61,580 nt of DNA from an uncultured Pseudoalteromonas sp. Lineage in GTDB: Bacteria > Pseudomonadota > Gammaproteobacteria > Enterobacterales > Alteromonadaceae. Shown piece by piece: positions 42,901 through 51,321 of this stretch; within the stretch, counting starts at the first letter, position 1; each line of letters opens with the position of its first letter. Location of the stretch: the NCBI GenBank assembly GCA_947493455.1, contig CANLRB010000025.1, positions 1 through 61,580 of the forward strand, read 5' to 3'. The position numbers were made by a program, and so were the translations under genes. A model generated the notes under the pieces. The model did no database searches and was not told the DNA's origin. It was given only the letters and a program-made list of their open reading frames with translations.

Positions 42901-44005
42901 AGTAGCGCGTATTATCGAATGAACGCCACATTTTACGGTTTAATGTTAATTGATTTTGCAATTGTAATGGCTGCCCGCGGTGTTGAACGTCGTACGTTAA
43001 CGCCTGCTCGGGTTTGAACAAATAGCTTGGAAATTCGTACCATTCGTCTGGCATAGCAACCTGATTATTATCGACAGGGACGGCGCCTGCTAATTTACCA
43101 AAACGCAGCTCCTCATTTGCTTCAAATAACCAAATTTCATCTTGCGGCCAATGTGATAACTGCTTGGGCCTTCGCCATGTTACATGATTCGCCCGTGCAT
43201 ACGCTCGTGCAACAATATCCCAACCACCGGGCTTTACCTTGACCTGCAATTGGCCCTTAGCGTCTAGATACGCGGGTAACTCTGAATTTAATCCGATAAG
43301 TTCAAACCCATCTGGCAGTAATAATCCTAAATTTTCTTCACGCATTTTTCCTGAAACGTTAACTTCTATTCGTGTTTCAAGCTCAATATAATCACCATCA
43401 GATACTTTGCGCACAACTGTCATATCAAGCGTATCAGCGTGCTGCTCGCTCGGCTGGTACTGTTGTAGCCAAAGTTGTTGGTCTTCAATTTTTGGAAAAT
43501 CGATTTCCTGCCCATCAAGGATCAGTGATACGGTTGCATACTGAGGTGCGATAGCAATCGCTTCAGGCGGTGTCGGCCATACAAACCCACCCTTTATTTG
43601 ATGCTTACCGACTTCAAGCTCAATCATAGGTCGGTCGTTTTGTGCTACAACGGCGCTTCGCTTTCCATTGACTGTGACATCTTGTGGCCAAACTTCAATG
43701 TCCCCTGGTAGCGGCACTAAGCTTTTATCCATCACTTCAACTGTTAGCGAAAATTGCCCGCGAGAAGGCGCTACAGTAATCGTTATTGGACTTGCCCAAA
43801 TGCATAAATGGCTTTTTGCCTCGCCATACTTAGACTTATTTATAAACGGGCATTTAAGATGTGACTGACCATGTAGCGCCCAGTCTGACCAAGGCGCTAA
43901 CACTTGCGGAATATTACTTTTTGCAGATAACGGCGTCGATATCGTAAGTGCGAAAAACACGAGGCACACTTTAGCGATAAGGTAAGCAACAAGATGATTT
44001 TTCAC
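39938..44005 (-). CDS. large multi-pass envelope protein of unknown function
   Basis: Protein of 1355 residues. A signal peptide ends near LSAKS, followed by a long beta-rich exported region. Several membrane helices lie at about 470-565 (starting WGIWAFFIVLFSSILV) and one at 686-704. A second exported region and a C-terminal group of helices lie between about 1170 and 1340. At residues 620-631 it carries VERIEITGSRIK, a motif normally found at the plug of TonB-dependent receptors, though no beta-barrel is present. No family recognised. It is convergent with the MoxR operon. Confidence 0.7.
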   Translation of the reverse strand: MKNHLVAYLIAKVCLVFFALTISTPLSAKSNIPQVLAPWSDWALHGQSHLKCPFINKSKYGEAKSHLCIWASPITITVAPSRGQFSLTVEVMDKSLVPLPGDIEVWPQDVTVNGKRSAVVAQNDRPMIELEVGKHQIKGGFVWPTPPEAIAIAPQYATVSLILDGQEIDFPKIEDQQLWLQQYQPSEQHADTLDMTVVRKVSDGDYIELETRIEVNVSGKMREENLGLLLPDGFELIGLNSELPAYLDAKGQLQVKVKPGGWDIVARAYARANHVTWRRPKQLSHWPQDEIWLFEANEELRFGKLAGAVPVDNNQVAMPDEWYEFPSYLFKPEQALTYDVQHRGQPLQLQNQLTLNRKMWRSFDNTRYSIKDTITGQMIDSWRLSMEQPYTLQAAENADGNMLITTTGNGETGVETRYPEVNVTAFAELPDATTLPTTGWQSRFEIVSVELNVPPGERLFAVFGADRVSSSWLDDWGIWAFFIVLFSSILVGRMLSPVAGILSLLTLIFIYQEHGAPIIAMLNLVLAIAIKQYQPFTKLSGTVKSYWLVSIIAAIATILFFVAMQLRVIVHPQLAHDVYNTNVIENFAQPSYSLVDEINVPNQQLRMVKKEQSFDESVDVERIEITGSRIKQADLIIERYRSDALVQAGNGVPNWSWQPHYIEWRGQVEKGQTYQMLILSKNQYRAVKLVGVVLLLLWLGFLLKEQVRGVFAGVNKHAANTAPICLILCATLLYSPQGMTANMPDKAMLDELAVRLSEAPLCSAGSCATISSVELNLVENQLRLTLTIDAVTDTAVALPRADFWRIESVTIDQQNAFMYKSRNWVYTPIAKGVSEVILSGPVAAVDVFEISFKSIPRVIKQIHSPGWDVAGIQQQKMTGRELELLKVQQQGAASTESERYNVGPFVRVTRSIVIDKLWYVRTNVERIAPAIGSINVNVPVLAGENITSSNINQQDGFVQVNIPSTEDAISWHSILDQKSQIALLASDSLPIVEHWNILATPSWNVEFNGLPSVLFDGENDDYFSHLFYPLAGEKLEIVISRPDGVKGRTLAFDEVQYQLEQSKSAVELIVDFKYRSTRGGEHTISLPSEFELQQVKIDERLINLQMSDSQLSLPVTPGEHQVAVTLRKKQDAPNLLNAPKVNFNAPISNINLDVTLNRDRWVLWSSGPVLGPAIVYWGELLAFIVVALLLSRVTFSPLNVSQWLLLGLGLSLNNWGVLILLVTWFALLSATKYRSKDIGRIYFNASQLGLFIVSLISIISLVLVIPMSLLSAPEMGITGNGSYANYLRWFSDRSDGQTPDILVFSIPMVAYKAVMLAWVMWLSFSMLNWLKWAWQQLGSQGFWRSKQADMLLNDE

Positions 44006-44188
44006 GGATAATCCTTGTGAGTTTTTTCTTAGTGTGCCTTTAAATTAGGCGATAACGCAAATTTAATTGAAGTAACTGAAACAGAAAGTTGTTTTTGAAT
44101 TGATGTTTTGATTTCACAATTGCACACCACAGAAAGCACTTAAACGAAAGCCTCCCCCCCGAAAATATAAATCGCCTAATCTAACATA

Positions 44189-44224
44189 AAAGTTGTTGCA
44201 GCTTTAAAAGCGTACAACAACTTT
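44189..44224 (-). terminator. stem-loop after the two-cysteine/DUF413 operon
   Basis: The stem aaagttgttg/caacaacttt (10 bp) encloses a smaller gctttaaaagc hairpin. It begins 12 bases past the minus-strand gene 44236-44442. The U-run is short, so termination strength is uncertain. Confidence 0.55.
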
Positions 44225-44235
44225 GGTTTGTTCAA

Positions 44236-44442
44236 CTAGTCAAAATAGTTAAACTCATCTAGCGATATTTCTTTGTTGAGTTGAGCTTCATCTTTCAATT
44301 GCTCTATACGTCGCCAAGCTGATTCCTTTTTCTTACGTTTTTTAAACAAAACAGGTTGTTTATCAACAATATCAGATAACTGATAATCTTCTTCGCAATC
44401 TAGTTCTTGATTCTCTCCAAGGTCAGTTTCGTCGATGAACAT
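44236..44442 (-). CDS. small charged cytoplasmic protein, PA3496-like
   Basis: Protein of 68 residues with an acidic N-terminus, a basic centre (KKRKKKESAWRRIEQLKDEAQL) and an acidic end. The RRIEQLKDE segment recalls small PA3496/DUF3545-type proteins, but the match is short. aggag stands nine bases before ATG 44442. It is last in a four-gene unit with the two-cysteine and DUF413 genes. Confidence 0.6.
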   Translation of the reverse strand: MFIDETDLGENQELDCEEDYQLSDIVDKQPVLFKKRKKKESAWRRIEQLKDEAQLNKEISLDEFNYFD

Positions 44443-44458
44443 CGTAAGTGCTCCTGCG

Positions 44459-44749
44459 TTATTTCGGCGCTGTAATATCTAACAGTCCCGACTTCTTAAT
44501 TGCTTCTAACAGATCTTTTTGCTTTCGAACCTGCTTACCTTCTAAGCGAAGTTCATCATTCACGCATTCAACTACATAATTTAGCAATTCAGTCTGCTTG
44601 ACCTTATCTTCTTTAGAATCTTCTGTACATAATTGTATCAATTCGTTAACTAATTCACTGTCAGCGTCTTGATTTAATTCTATCGATTTAGCATTAGTTA
44701 CCGCAAAGAGTAATAAAAATACAAATATTTGATTACATTTATTGTTCAT
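44459..44749 (-). CDS. small exported two-cysteine protein (third paralogue)
   Basis: Protein of 96 residues with signal peptide MNNKCNQIFVFLLLFAVTNA. The mature part has a Cys, 20 residues, then CVNDEL. The same C-x(16-20)-CVN-x-x-L pattern is seen in the proteins at 45125-45382 and 55706-55987, which marks a small paralogous family. A disulfide in the periplasm is plausible. Function unknown. Confidence 0.65.
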   Translation of the reverse strand: MNNKCNQIFVFLLLFAVTNAKSIELNQDADSELVNELIQLCTEDSKEDKVKQTELLNYVVECVNDELRLEGKQVRKQKDLLEAIKKSGLLDITAPK

Positions 44750-44834
44750 TGAATTAAACCCTAATATCTAGTCACTTAATAAAAAGTTATAAATTTAAAA
44801 ATAATTTCATTTCTGTCCAGAGCTCTTGTTGCGC

Positions 44835-45122
44835 TTACCTCTCTCTAAAAGATCCAACATACTCTGCAATTGACAAATATTTTTTCCAAAGAGCGACTGT
44901 ATAGATTGTATTTTCTAAACCACTATTTAGCTCTTCCAAAAATTCCACCTCTTCTTCATTAACAGGCGTTAACTTACCACTTTGTAAGCTGCTAAAAGTA
45001 TGGCCATACTGAATAAGTACTTCAGATTCTGATTCAGTAAAGTAGTTACTATGCGCTAAACCTGCTGGAAATAAGTCTGTAGCATAAAATGGTGAAAACC
45101 CTTTTCTAATTGCTGTTTCCAA
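44835..45122 (-). CDS. DUF413 / MaoP-like protein
   Basis: Protein of 95 residues matching the DUF413 outline: FPAGLAHSNYFTESESEVLIQYGHTF, then LQSGKLTPVNEEEVEF and ALWKKYL. The founding member MaoP acts with maoS in organising the E. coli Ori macrodomain. This is a divergent copy, so the role may differ. It starts at TTG 45122 three bases after the upstream stop, with gaggat as Shine-Dalgarno. A paralogue is at 55975-56310; both begin MET-IRKG. Confidence 0.8.
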   Translation of the reverse strand: METAIRKGFSPFYATDLFPAGLAHSNYFTESESEVLIQYGHTFSSLQSGKLTPVNEEEVEFLEELNSGLENTIYTVALWKKYLSIAEYVGSFRER

Positions 45123-45124
45123 CT

Positions 45125-45382
45125 TTATTCATCCTCCAGACTTAGATACTCAATTAAGTCCGCATACGAGTCAAAGCTGGCGAATTCTAATGCAATCAAA
45201 CTAGAGTTCACACATTGCAACATGAAAACCTCATCAAACTCATTGTCAGGATTATCATCTGCACAGTAACTATAAAGGCCTTGAACAACGTCGACCGACG
45301 CTCTATTTTCTTTTTCCACATAATTCGCCATTGCACTAAGTGCCACAATTAAAAAAAATGCGGGCAATATAACTAATTTCAT
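45125..45382 (-). CDS. small exported two-cysteine protein (first gene of operon)
   Basis: Protein of 85 residues with signal peptide MKLVILPAFFLIVALSAMA. The mature part has C-x16-C ending LQCVNSSL, then SFDSYADLIEYL, closely parallel to GFNSYQEIISYI of the copy at 55706. ATG 45382 has aggaaa six bases upstream; ATG 45397 would put that Shine-Dalgarno inside the gene. A LysR-type dyad lies about 70 bp upstream. Confidence 0.7.
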   Translation of the reverse strand: MKLVILPAFFLIVALSAMANYVEKENRASVDVVQGLYSYCADDNPDNEFDEVFMLQCVNSSLIALEFASFDSYADLIEYLSLEDE

Positions 45383-45453
45383 TCGCTTTCCTATCATATT
45401 TTCTCAAGTGCTAAATTTAAGTTTTAACGTGACAAAAAAACAGCTAATTAAAA

Positions 45454-45468
45454 TTGTCGGTAAGACAA
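45454..45468. promoter_or_regulatory. LysR-type dyad, copy 1
   Basis: TTGTCGGTAAGACAA is a perfect TTGTC-N5-GACAA inverted repeat containing T-N11-A, the core pattern for LysR-type regulators. It lies about 72-86 bp upstream of the two-cysteine/DUF413 operon. The rest of 45383-45733 is AT-rich with no gene seen. Confidence 0.65.
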
Positions 45469-45733
45469 AATTTTTTATAATTAAATTGTCATAATATTCG
45501 CAAATTAGAGCTCTTAATTTGCCGCAACTAATTGCAATATCCGTAAATAAATTCAAAATTATTTTTCTTGCCGAAGAATTGGTATTTAGATTTGATGTCG
45601 AAAAGATATAAATTATAAAAAGAGGTTTTAAATTAAACTTTGTGAGTATTTATTACGCGTGATGCCAAACAAAATACGGTAGTTATTAGTGGTCTAATGA
45701 TTTGTTTAAGCTAGTCGATGACGCGGCGAAAGT

Positions 45734-46678
45734 TTATAAAAACTTGAGCCGCTTAAAAATATAAATTTCAAAAATACAAATACCAGTTAACATCCCACAG
45801 AACCAATAGAAACCGTGCGAGTTATCGATGCCTGGCATACCACCAATATTTATGCCAAAGAGCCCGGTGAGAAACCCTAACGGTAAAAAAATACCCGCGA
45901 TAATTGATAACAAATAGGTATTCCTATTCATGGTTTCACTGCTAAGTAATGCAATACGGTTATTGATAACTTCTATCTGTGCAATATAAAAGTCGATGGA
46001 GTCTACTATTCTCTGCAAAACATCGAGTTGATTAAACAAATCAACTTCTAGACCTTCAAAGCCAACGACTTTATTTTTAGACAAAGCTGAGAGAGCATAT
46101 ATCTGAGGCTTTAGAAAACGATTGAGGCGAAGAAGTTTACGATGTTGCAAACCAATCTCAGTGATTTGTTCATTAGAAAACGAATCACTATCTTGCGCAT
46201 CTACAAATTGCTCAATCGGATCGAGCAAAGAGTCAATTTTAGCGTTCAATTGGGAAATGATAGCAATTACCAAGGATTCAATACTCTTTGGACCTCGACC
46301 TTGGCGAAGCTCTGTAACAACGGTATCGATCGCTCGTGACCTCTGTTGATTGCATGTAATCACTCGATTAGAAGAGTAAAGCAAGCGTATTGTAAGCATA
46401 TCATCTGGATCTTTCCCTTTATTAAGATTTACCCCACGCAAAATTAGAATAAAACTATTTTCATCCAATTGCTGGAACCTAGGCCTCGTGTCTTCTGCTA
46501 ACAACGAAGCACGAACTGATTCTTCTATACCTTGATTAACCATCCATAATTCAAATTCTGATGACCCCCTATCGCAATGTATCCAATAGTTTGAAGAATC
46601 AAGTTCTTCATCACTTTTGAGGGGAGTCGCTTGCGCTTTTGGACAAAGTTCCCACGCTTCCAATATAAATTCATGCAT
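45734..46678 (-). CDS. ZntB-like CorA-family divalent cation transporter
   Basis: CorA-superfamily protein of 314 residues: a large cytoplasmic N-terminal domain and two C-terminal helices. The pore motif region reads LTGLFGINIGGMPG, where the GIN plus IGGMPG form is typical of ZntB zinc transporters rather than the CorA GMN. Last gene of the five-gene rimK operon, 35 bases after mscS. gagg precedes ATG 46678. Confidence 0.85.
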   Translation of the reverse strand: MHEFILEAWELCPKAQATPLKSDEELDSSNYWIHCDRGSSEFELWMVNQGIEESVRASLLAEDTRPRFQQLDENSFILILRGVNLNKGKDPDDMLTIRLLYSSNRVITCNQQRSRAIDTVVTELRQGRGPKSIESLVIAIISQLNAKIDSLLDPIEQFVDAQDSDSFSNEQITEIGLQHRKLLRLNRFLKPQIYALSALSKNKVVGFEGLEVDLFNQLDVLQRIVDSIDFYIAQIEVINNRIALLSSETMNRNTYLLSIIAGIFLPLGFLTGLFGINIGGMPGIDNSHGFYWFCGMLTGICIFEIYIFKRLKFL

Positions 46679-46713
46679 TTGAGTGGCCTCATCAATTAAA
46701 TAAAGTCATTCGG

Positions 46714-47583
46714 TTAAACCCGTTTAGTAATCACATTTAAGGTGCCATCAAGGTGAATATCTCTTTGTGGATAAGCCACTACGATATCACTATCATTGAA
46801 ACACTTATCAAGCTCAAATCGAATATTGCTCGCCACGAATCGCAACCCGCCTTCAACCTGAGAATTAATCCAAAAATAGACCTCAAACATCAGAGCATTA
46901 TCTCCAAAATCTTGAAAGAATACTTGAGGCTCTTTACCGCTCTCAGCTAGCGTTTCTTGTTGTGCATTTGCTACTTCTAGCATTATTTGTTTCACTTTTT
47001 GACAATCGCTGCCATAAGCAACACCGACAAGTACGGTGCCGCGAATCAGTTTGTCTCGGAGTGTCCAATTAATGACTGTATTTTCTAGTAGCTTACTGTT
47101 AGGAATAAGCATATGCACACCGTCCACTCGCCGCACACGCGTTGAACGAGTATTAATTTCCTCAACAATACCTTTTACTCCCTCAACCTCGAGAAAGTCG
47201 CCAATACGAATAGGCTTTTCACCCATTAAAATCCAACCACTGATAAAGTTATTAATAATATTTTGAGCGCCAAAACCAAACCCTATCGCAATAGCTCCTG
47301 ACAAAAACGCGAAAGCTGTGATAGGTACACTTAACATCGATAACGTCGTAATAAAAATAACGCCTAATGCAACTACATATAATATGCGTTGAATTAGGTG
47401 GATTATGTTTGGGTCTTTGTTTTGATTTCGTAACCGAACTCCTAATTTAGAGATACAAAAGTGTACACACCAGAGACTAATAATTAACCAAACAGGAATT
47501 GCTAACACCTCAATAACAGTAATGGTCCGATCATTAATATTAATTAAAGGATAACTTAGCAAGGTTTTGATTTGCGCTATCAT
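46714..47583 (-). CDS. small mechanosensitive channel (MscS family)
   Basis: MscS-type channel of about 289 residues. Three N-terminal helices are followed by the pore helix TM3 with the Gly/Ala pattern FLSGAIAIGFGFGAQNII, then the beta domain (PIRIGDFLEVEGVKGIVEEI) and the C-terminal domain. It releases solutes on hypo-osmotic shock. Start ATG 47583 is chosen; GTG 47595 is an alternative. It sits between the RimB-type and ZntB genes. Confidence 0.9.
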   Translation of the reverse strand: MIAQIKTLLSYPLININDRTITVIEVLAIPVWLIISLWCVHFCISKLGVRLRNQNKDPNIIHLIQRILYVVALGVIFITTLSMLSVPITAFAFLSGAIAIGFGFGAQNIINNFISGWILMGEKPIRIGDFLEVEGVKGIVEEINTRSTRVRRVDGVHMLIPNSKLLENTVINWTLRDKLIRGTVLVGVAYGSDCQKVKQIMLEVANAQQETLAESGKEPQVFFQDFGDNALMFEVYFWINSQVEGGLRFVASNIRFELDKCFNDSDIVVAYPQRDIHLDGTLNVITKRV

Positions 47584-47605
47584 AAACTCATACACCTATT
47601 TTCAT

Positions 47606-48034
47606 TTAACTGTGAGAAGCAACAAACGCATTTGCCGCGTCAATATAAAAATGTGATGCTAATGCTTGTCTTCCTAGAAGCATTAGGTATGTCATATCCG
47701 ACCTATCTGTTAAGGTGATTTCAATATCCCAAGTATGATCCCCCAAAACGGCTGGGGTTTTTATCACATATCGTTGCTCACTTATTCCATTAGAAGATTT
47801 TACTTTTCGTACATCATAAAGCAGTGCTGTACAGCGAACAACTTTATCAACATTATGAATTTCAGGGTGAATATCAAACGCAACAGCTGGTTTATTCTCA
47901 ATTGTCGTGCGCTGAATATTATCAACATGGAGTGACGATGTTTGTGCTCCAGTATCAATACGTACAGTAAGTAATTTAATTTCAAGTTCTGGTAAGTCGA
48001 TATTTTCAATATGGCCGATAACTATTCTGTCCAT
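47606..48034 (-). CDS. RimB-type putative zinc/aspartyl protease (PF05618)
   Basis: Protein of 142 residues with a pepsin-like fold signature: RIDTGAQTSSLH (D27) and later LLGRQALASHFYIDA. Family members are annotated 'ATP-dependent zinc protease' and are regularly encoded beside RimK ligases; the E. coli-type function is unresolved. ATG 48034 overlaps the upstream stop as TGATG, behind gaggag. Likely role by context: cutting bonds made by the ATP-grasp ligase. Confidence 0.85.
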   Translation of the reverse strand: MDRIVIGHIENIDLPELEIKLLTVRIDTGAQTSSLHVDNIQRTTIENKPAVAFDIHPEIHNVDKVVRCTALLYDVRKVKSSNGISEQRYVIKTPAVLGDHTWDIEITLTDRSDMTYLMLLGRQALASHFYIDAANAFVASHS

Positions 48035-49068
48035 CACAATAACTCCTCATGTGTATCAATATTATTAACCAACTCTTCTTCTACAATTTCAATATGTTCA
48101 GCTATTTCTTCATCATCCTCTTTGAAATATGCAATGTGATACATAGCTTCACCCTCTTGAACAAGCGGTATATTTTGCTTACCAATAATAACGCCACTCT
48201 TATTTGCTATAACTTCCCCTAACACTTCGCCGTAAGGACTGCCTATGGAAGCCAAAACCTCACCTTTTTTCACCTGGTCACCCAAGCTATAATGGTGAGT
48301 CACAATACCGCTACTAGACGCTCGCACCCAGCCGCTGTTATTTGCGATAAATTGCGTTATTTCTTTTGTTCTTGATCTGCCCTTAGGCATCATTTTCAAA
48401 TGCCTAAGCACATTAACAATTCCTTTTATCCCAACCCGTATCGAAAACTCATCAAACCTGAGCGCCTCACCAGCTTCGTAAAGCAATACCTTAGTATTAC
48501 TCTCTACGGCTGCATCTCGAAGTGAACTATCGATGATTCCTGAGTTTAATATAACAGGTGCTCCGAATGCTTTTGCAAGCGCTAAGGTATCATCATCTTC
48601 TAAGTGCGCTCTAATTTGCGGCAAATTTGAGCGATGAATTGCGCCTGTATGCAAATCGATGCCATAGTCGCAATGACTCACGATTTCGTTTAAAAATATA
48701 TTTGCGACGCGCGCCGCCAATGACCCCTTAGCGGATCCTGGAAAGCTTCGATTTAAATCTCTTCTATCAGGCATATAGCGGCTTTGGTTAATCACGCCAT
48801 AAATATTAACCATGGGGACCGCAATGAGTGTGCCTGCAGAAATTTTAAATTTTTTTAAGTTAATAAGGCGTCGGATTATCTCAATACCGTTTAACTCATC
48901 ACCATGGACCGCTGCACTTATAAATATAGTCGGCCCTACCTTTTTACCACGTACAATATAAACGGGTAGATTAACATCTGCGTCTGTGTATAGTTTTGCC
49001 ACAGGCAAATCTATTTTTTTTGTTTGCCCAGGCAAAATTATATGTTCGCCGATTTGTAGTTTATTCAT
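48034..49068 (-). CDS. AstE/AspA-family zinc deacylase
   Basis: Succinylglutamate desuccinylase/aspartoacylase family protein, 344 residues. The zinc ligands H55 and E58 are in AAVHGDELNGIE, and the third region is IDLHTGAIHRSN. The C-terminal beta-barrel (GIVTHHYSLGDQVKKGEVLASIG) is found in this subfamily. It removes acyl groups from N-acyl amino acids. It lies 20 bases after rimK and is coupled to the protease gene. Confidence 0.88.
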   Translation of the reverse strand: MNKLQIGEHIILPGQTKKIDLPVAKLYTDADVNLPVYIVRGKKVGPTIFISAAVHGDELNGIEIIRRLINLKKFKISAGTLIAVPMVNIYGVINQSRYMPDRRDLNRSFPGSAKGSLAARVANIFLNEIVSHCDYGIDLHTGAIHRSNLPQIRAHLEDDDTLALAKAFGAPVILNSGIIDSSLRDAAVESNTKVLLYEAGEALRFDEFSIRVGIKGIVNVLRHLKMMPKGRSRTKEITQFIANNSGWVRASSSGIVTHHYSLGDQVKKGEVLASIGSPYGEVLGEVIANKSGVIIGKQNIPLVQEGEAMYHIAYFKEDDEEIAEHIEIVEEELVNNIDTHEELL

Positions 49069-49088
49069 TGTAAAAACTCCAGCGAGGT

Positions 49089-49994
49089 TTACCCTCGCCC
49101 TTTTGTTTTAGTTGCATTAAACTTCGCGTTTTTCTCTAAAAACTCAACAACTTTACCAGCCACATCTAAACCTGTTGCTGATTCTATGCCTTCTAAACCA
49201 GGCGAAGAGTTAACTTCCATGACCATCGGCCCATTATGAGAACGCAATAGGTCTACACCGCAAAAATTAAGACCCATCGCTTTAGCAGCATTTATCGCTG
49301 TTGCTCTTTCTTCCTTGGTTAACTTAACTATTTCTGCACTACCACCGCGATGTAAATTTGAACGAAATTCTCCTTCAGCTCCCTGTCTCTTCATTGCGGC
49401 AACAACTCGACCACCAACGACCAAACAACGAATATCAGCACCGCCCGCTTCTTTAATATACTCTTGAACGAGTATGTTTGCTTTTAAACCCATGAATGCT
49501 TCAATAATACTTTCGGCAGCTTTTGCTGTGTCCGCTAATACAACACCGATTCCCTGTGTTCCTTCAAGAAGTTTAATAACCAACGGCGCGCCACCTACAT
49601 TTTTGATTAAGTCTTTAATATTATCTGGCTTGCTCGCAAAGCCTGTACGCGGTAACCCGATACCTTTTCGAGACAATAATTGTAATGACCGTAATTTGTC
49701 GCGTGATCGGCTTATAGCAACCGACTCATTAATATTAAAAGTGCCCATCATTTCAAATTGTCGCGCTACAGCAGTTCCATAAAATGTCACCGATGCCCCT
49801 ATTCTTGGAATAATCGCATCGTACTGCGGCAATTCTTCACCATGATAGCGAACGGCAGGTCTACTACTTGTGATATCCATATAACAATGTAGCGTATCGA
49901 CAATATCTACCTCATGGCCTCGTTCGATACAGGCTTCTTTTAATCGACGTGTTGAATATAAATTTTCATTTCGAGACAAAATTGCAATTTTCAT
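49089..49994 (-). CDS. rimK: RimK-type alpha-L-glutamate ligase
   Basis: ATP-grasp ligase of 301 residues. The pre-ATP-grasp domain starts [18 protein letters not shown]. The ATP-grasp core has [34 protein letters not shown] and the metal ligands in [14 protein letters not shown]. RimK adds glutamates to ribosomal protein S6, and relatives make other peptide tags. It heads the rimK-aspA-rimB-mscS-zntB operon, divergent from a LysR gene. Confidence 0.92.
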   Translation of the reverse strand: MKIAILSRNENLYSTRRLKEACIERGHEVDIVDTLHCYMDITSSRPAVRYHGEELPQYDAIIPRIGASVTFYGTAVARQFEMMGTFNINESVAISRSRDKLRSLQLLSRKGIGLPRTGFASKPDNIKDLIKNVGGAPLVIKLLEGTQGIGVVLADTAKAAESIIEAFMGLKANILVQEYIKEAGGADIRCLVVGGRVVAAMKRQGAEGEFRSNLHRGGSAEIVKLTKEERATAINAAKAMGLNFCGVDLLRSHNGPMVMEVNSSPGLEGIESATGLDVAGKVVEFLEKNAKFNATKTKGRG

Positions 49995-50116
49995 TTGTTT
50001 TCCACCAAAAAGAGTTTTATTTGTTGAGGTGAAATTTAGTTGAAAAAAACAAATAAAAAAGCAAATTAAAACTGATACTATGATAAAAATTTTTTATTAA
50101 AAAAGAACAATGGCGA

Positions 50117-50959
50117 ATGAAAATAGAATTACTCACAACATTTCTCGAAGTTAGCCAAACACTGCATGTCAGAGTTGCGGCAGAGAACCTATGTCTTACA
50201 CAAGCAGCTGTAAGTAGTCGTATTAAACAGTTAGAAGAAGAGTTAGCAGTCTTACTATTTGATCGAACGCAGAAGAGGTTAAAATTAACTGCTGAAGGTC
50301 ATAGGTTGGTAAAGAATGCGAATGAAATGGTACTTATGTGGCAGAAGTTGAAGCAAGATGTTGGTGCTGCCCAGGTAAATTCTTATCAATTGTTCGTTGG
50401 GTCGATGATGTCAATCTGGGATATTGTTTTGCAAGACTGGTTACAAAAAATTCATAGAAATTTAGATGATGTTCACCTTTACACACATACATATTCGCCA
50501 TTAGAACTTAGAAAGCAAGTAATTAGTCGACTTGTCGATATAGCATTCTTATTTGAACCTCCATTTATTGAGGATATTGTTAGTGAAAAGGTTGCAACAG
50601 TGCCACTTCAGCTAGTTTCAGCTGAAAAAAACGTAGCGATCGACGAAATAAATAATATGGTTATGGTGGATTATGGAGAGTCAGTAAACAGTCAAATACT
50701 ACGCGATTACAATGATAACAATATAATACGCCACAATATGAGCCAACCCAGAATCGCATTAAATTTCATACTAGAAGCATCTGGGTGTGCGTATTTGCCA
50801 AAACAAATGTGTTTTGAGCATATAAGAAAAGGAAGACTGCACAAAGTTGCCGACGCCCCTGAATACAAACGTGATATTTTTGCAATTTACCTAGCAAAAA
50901 ATAATAAAGCAGATTTAATACAAGATGCACTGATGCTATTTCCTTATGTTCGAAATTAA
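50117..50959 (+). CDS. LysR-family regulator (HdfR-like), module A
   Basis: LysR regulator of 280 residues. The winged helix-turn-helix reads VAAENLCLTQAAVSSRIKQLEEEL at the N-terminus, followed by an effector-binding domain. It is most like HdfR-type regulators and is a distant paralogue of the one at 54742-55578. It is divergent from the rimK operon, a classical arrangement for control of its neighbour. Confidence 0.9.
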   Translation: MKIELLTTFLEVSQTLHVRVAAENLCLTQAAVSSRIKQLEEELAVLLFDRTQKRLKLTAEGHRLVKNANEMVLMWQKLKQDVGAAQVNSYQLFVGSMMSIWDIVLQDWLQKIHRNLDDVHLYTHTYSPLELRKQVISRLVDIAFLFEPPFIEDIVSEKVATVPLQLVSAEKNVAIDEINNMVMVDYGESVNSQILRDYNDNNIIRHNMSQPRIALNFILEASGCAYLPKQMCFEHIRKGRLHKVADAPEYKRDIFAIYLAKNNKADLIQDALMLFPYVRN

Positions 50960-51075
50960 TAAAGTTATAAAAATAAAGTTAACGTTTTGATTAATTTTTT
51001 TTATTAATTAATATTTTTTATAAAATTCTAAATAAAATTCGATATAAAGCTATGCAAAAGTGAGCGTAATAATTT

Positions 51076-51090
51076 TTGTTGTATCGACAA
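51076..51090. promoter_or_regulatory. LysR-type dyad, copy 2
   Basis: TTGTTGTATCGACAA fits TTGTY-N5-GACAA with one arm mismatch. It lies about 230 bp upstream of the GGDEF gene in a 362-bp gap (50960-51321) that holds nothing else I can name. Confidence 0.5.
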
Positions 51091-51321
51091 AAATTTTCTT
51101 TTTCAATAGTTGTTATCTCCTGTGTAGAGTGCTTGACTTAATGTTCGAGCTGTCTTTACTCTAGTAGCAATATGTTGAAAAGACTGCGACTTTGGAATTA
51201 ATAAATATCAAAAAACTAATAGCAATAATCTAGCTGCCAGTTCCGTTTCTTTTATTATTAACTAGGTAGTAGTTTCGCCCTGTTATTATAAAAATATTAA
51301 ATTTTAGGTTTATGATCCTGT

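Noticed and set aside
50073-50085. TGATACTATGATA as a LysR box for the rimK operon
   Set aside because: It has T-N11-A spacing but is a direct repeat rather than a dyad and lacks the TTGTC/GACAA arms.
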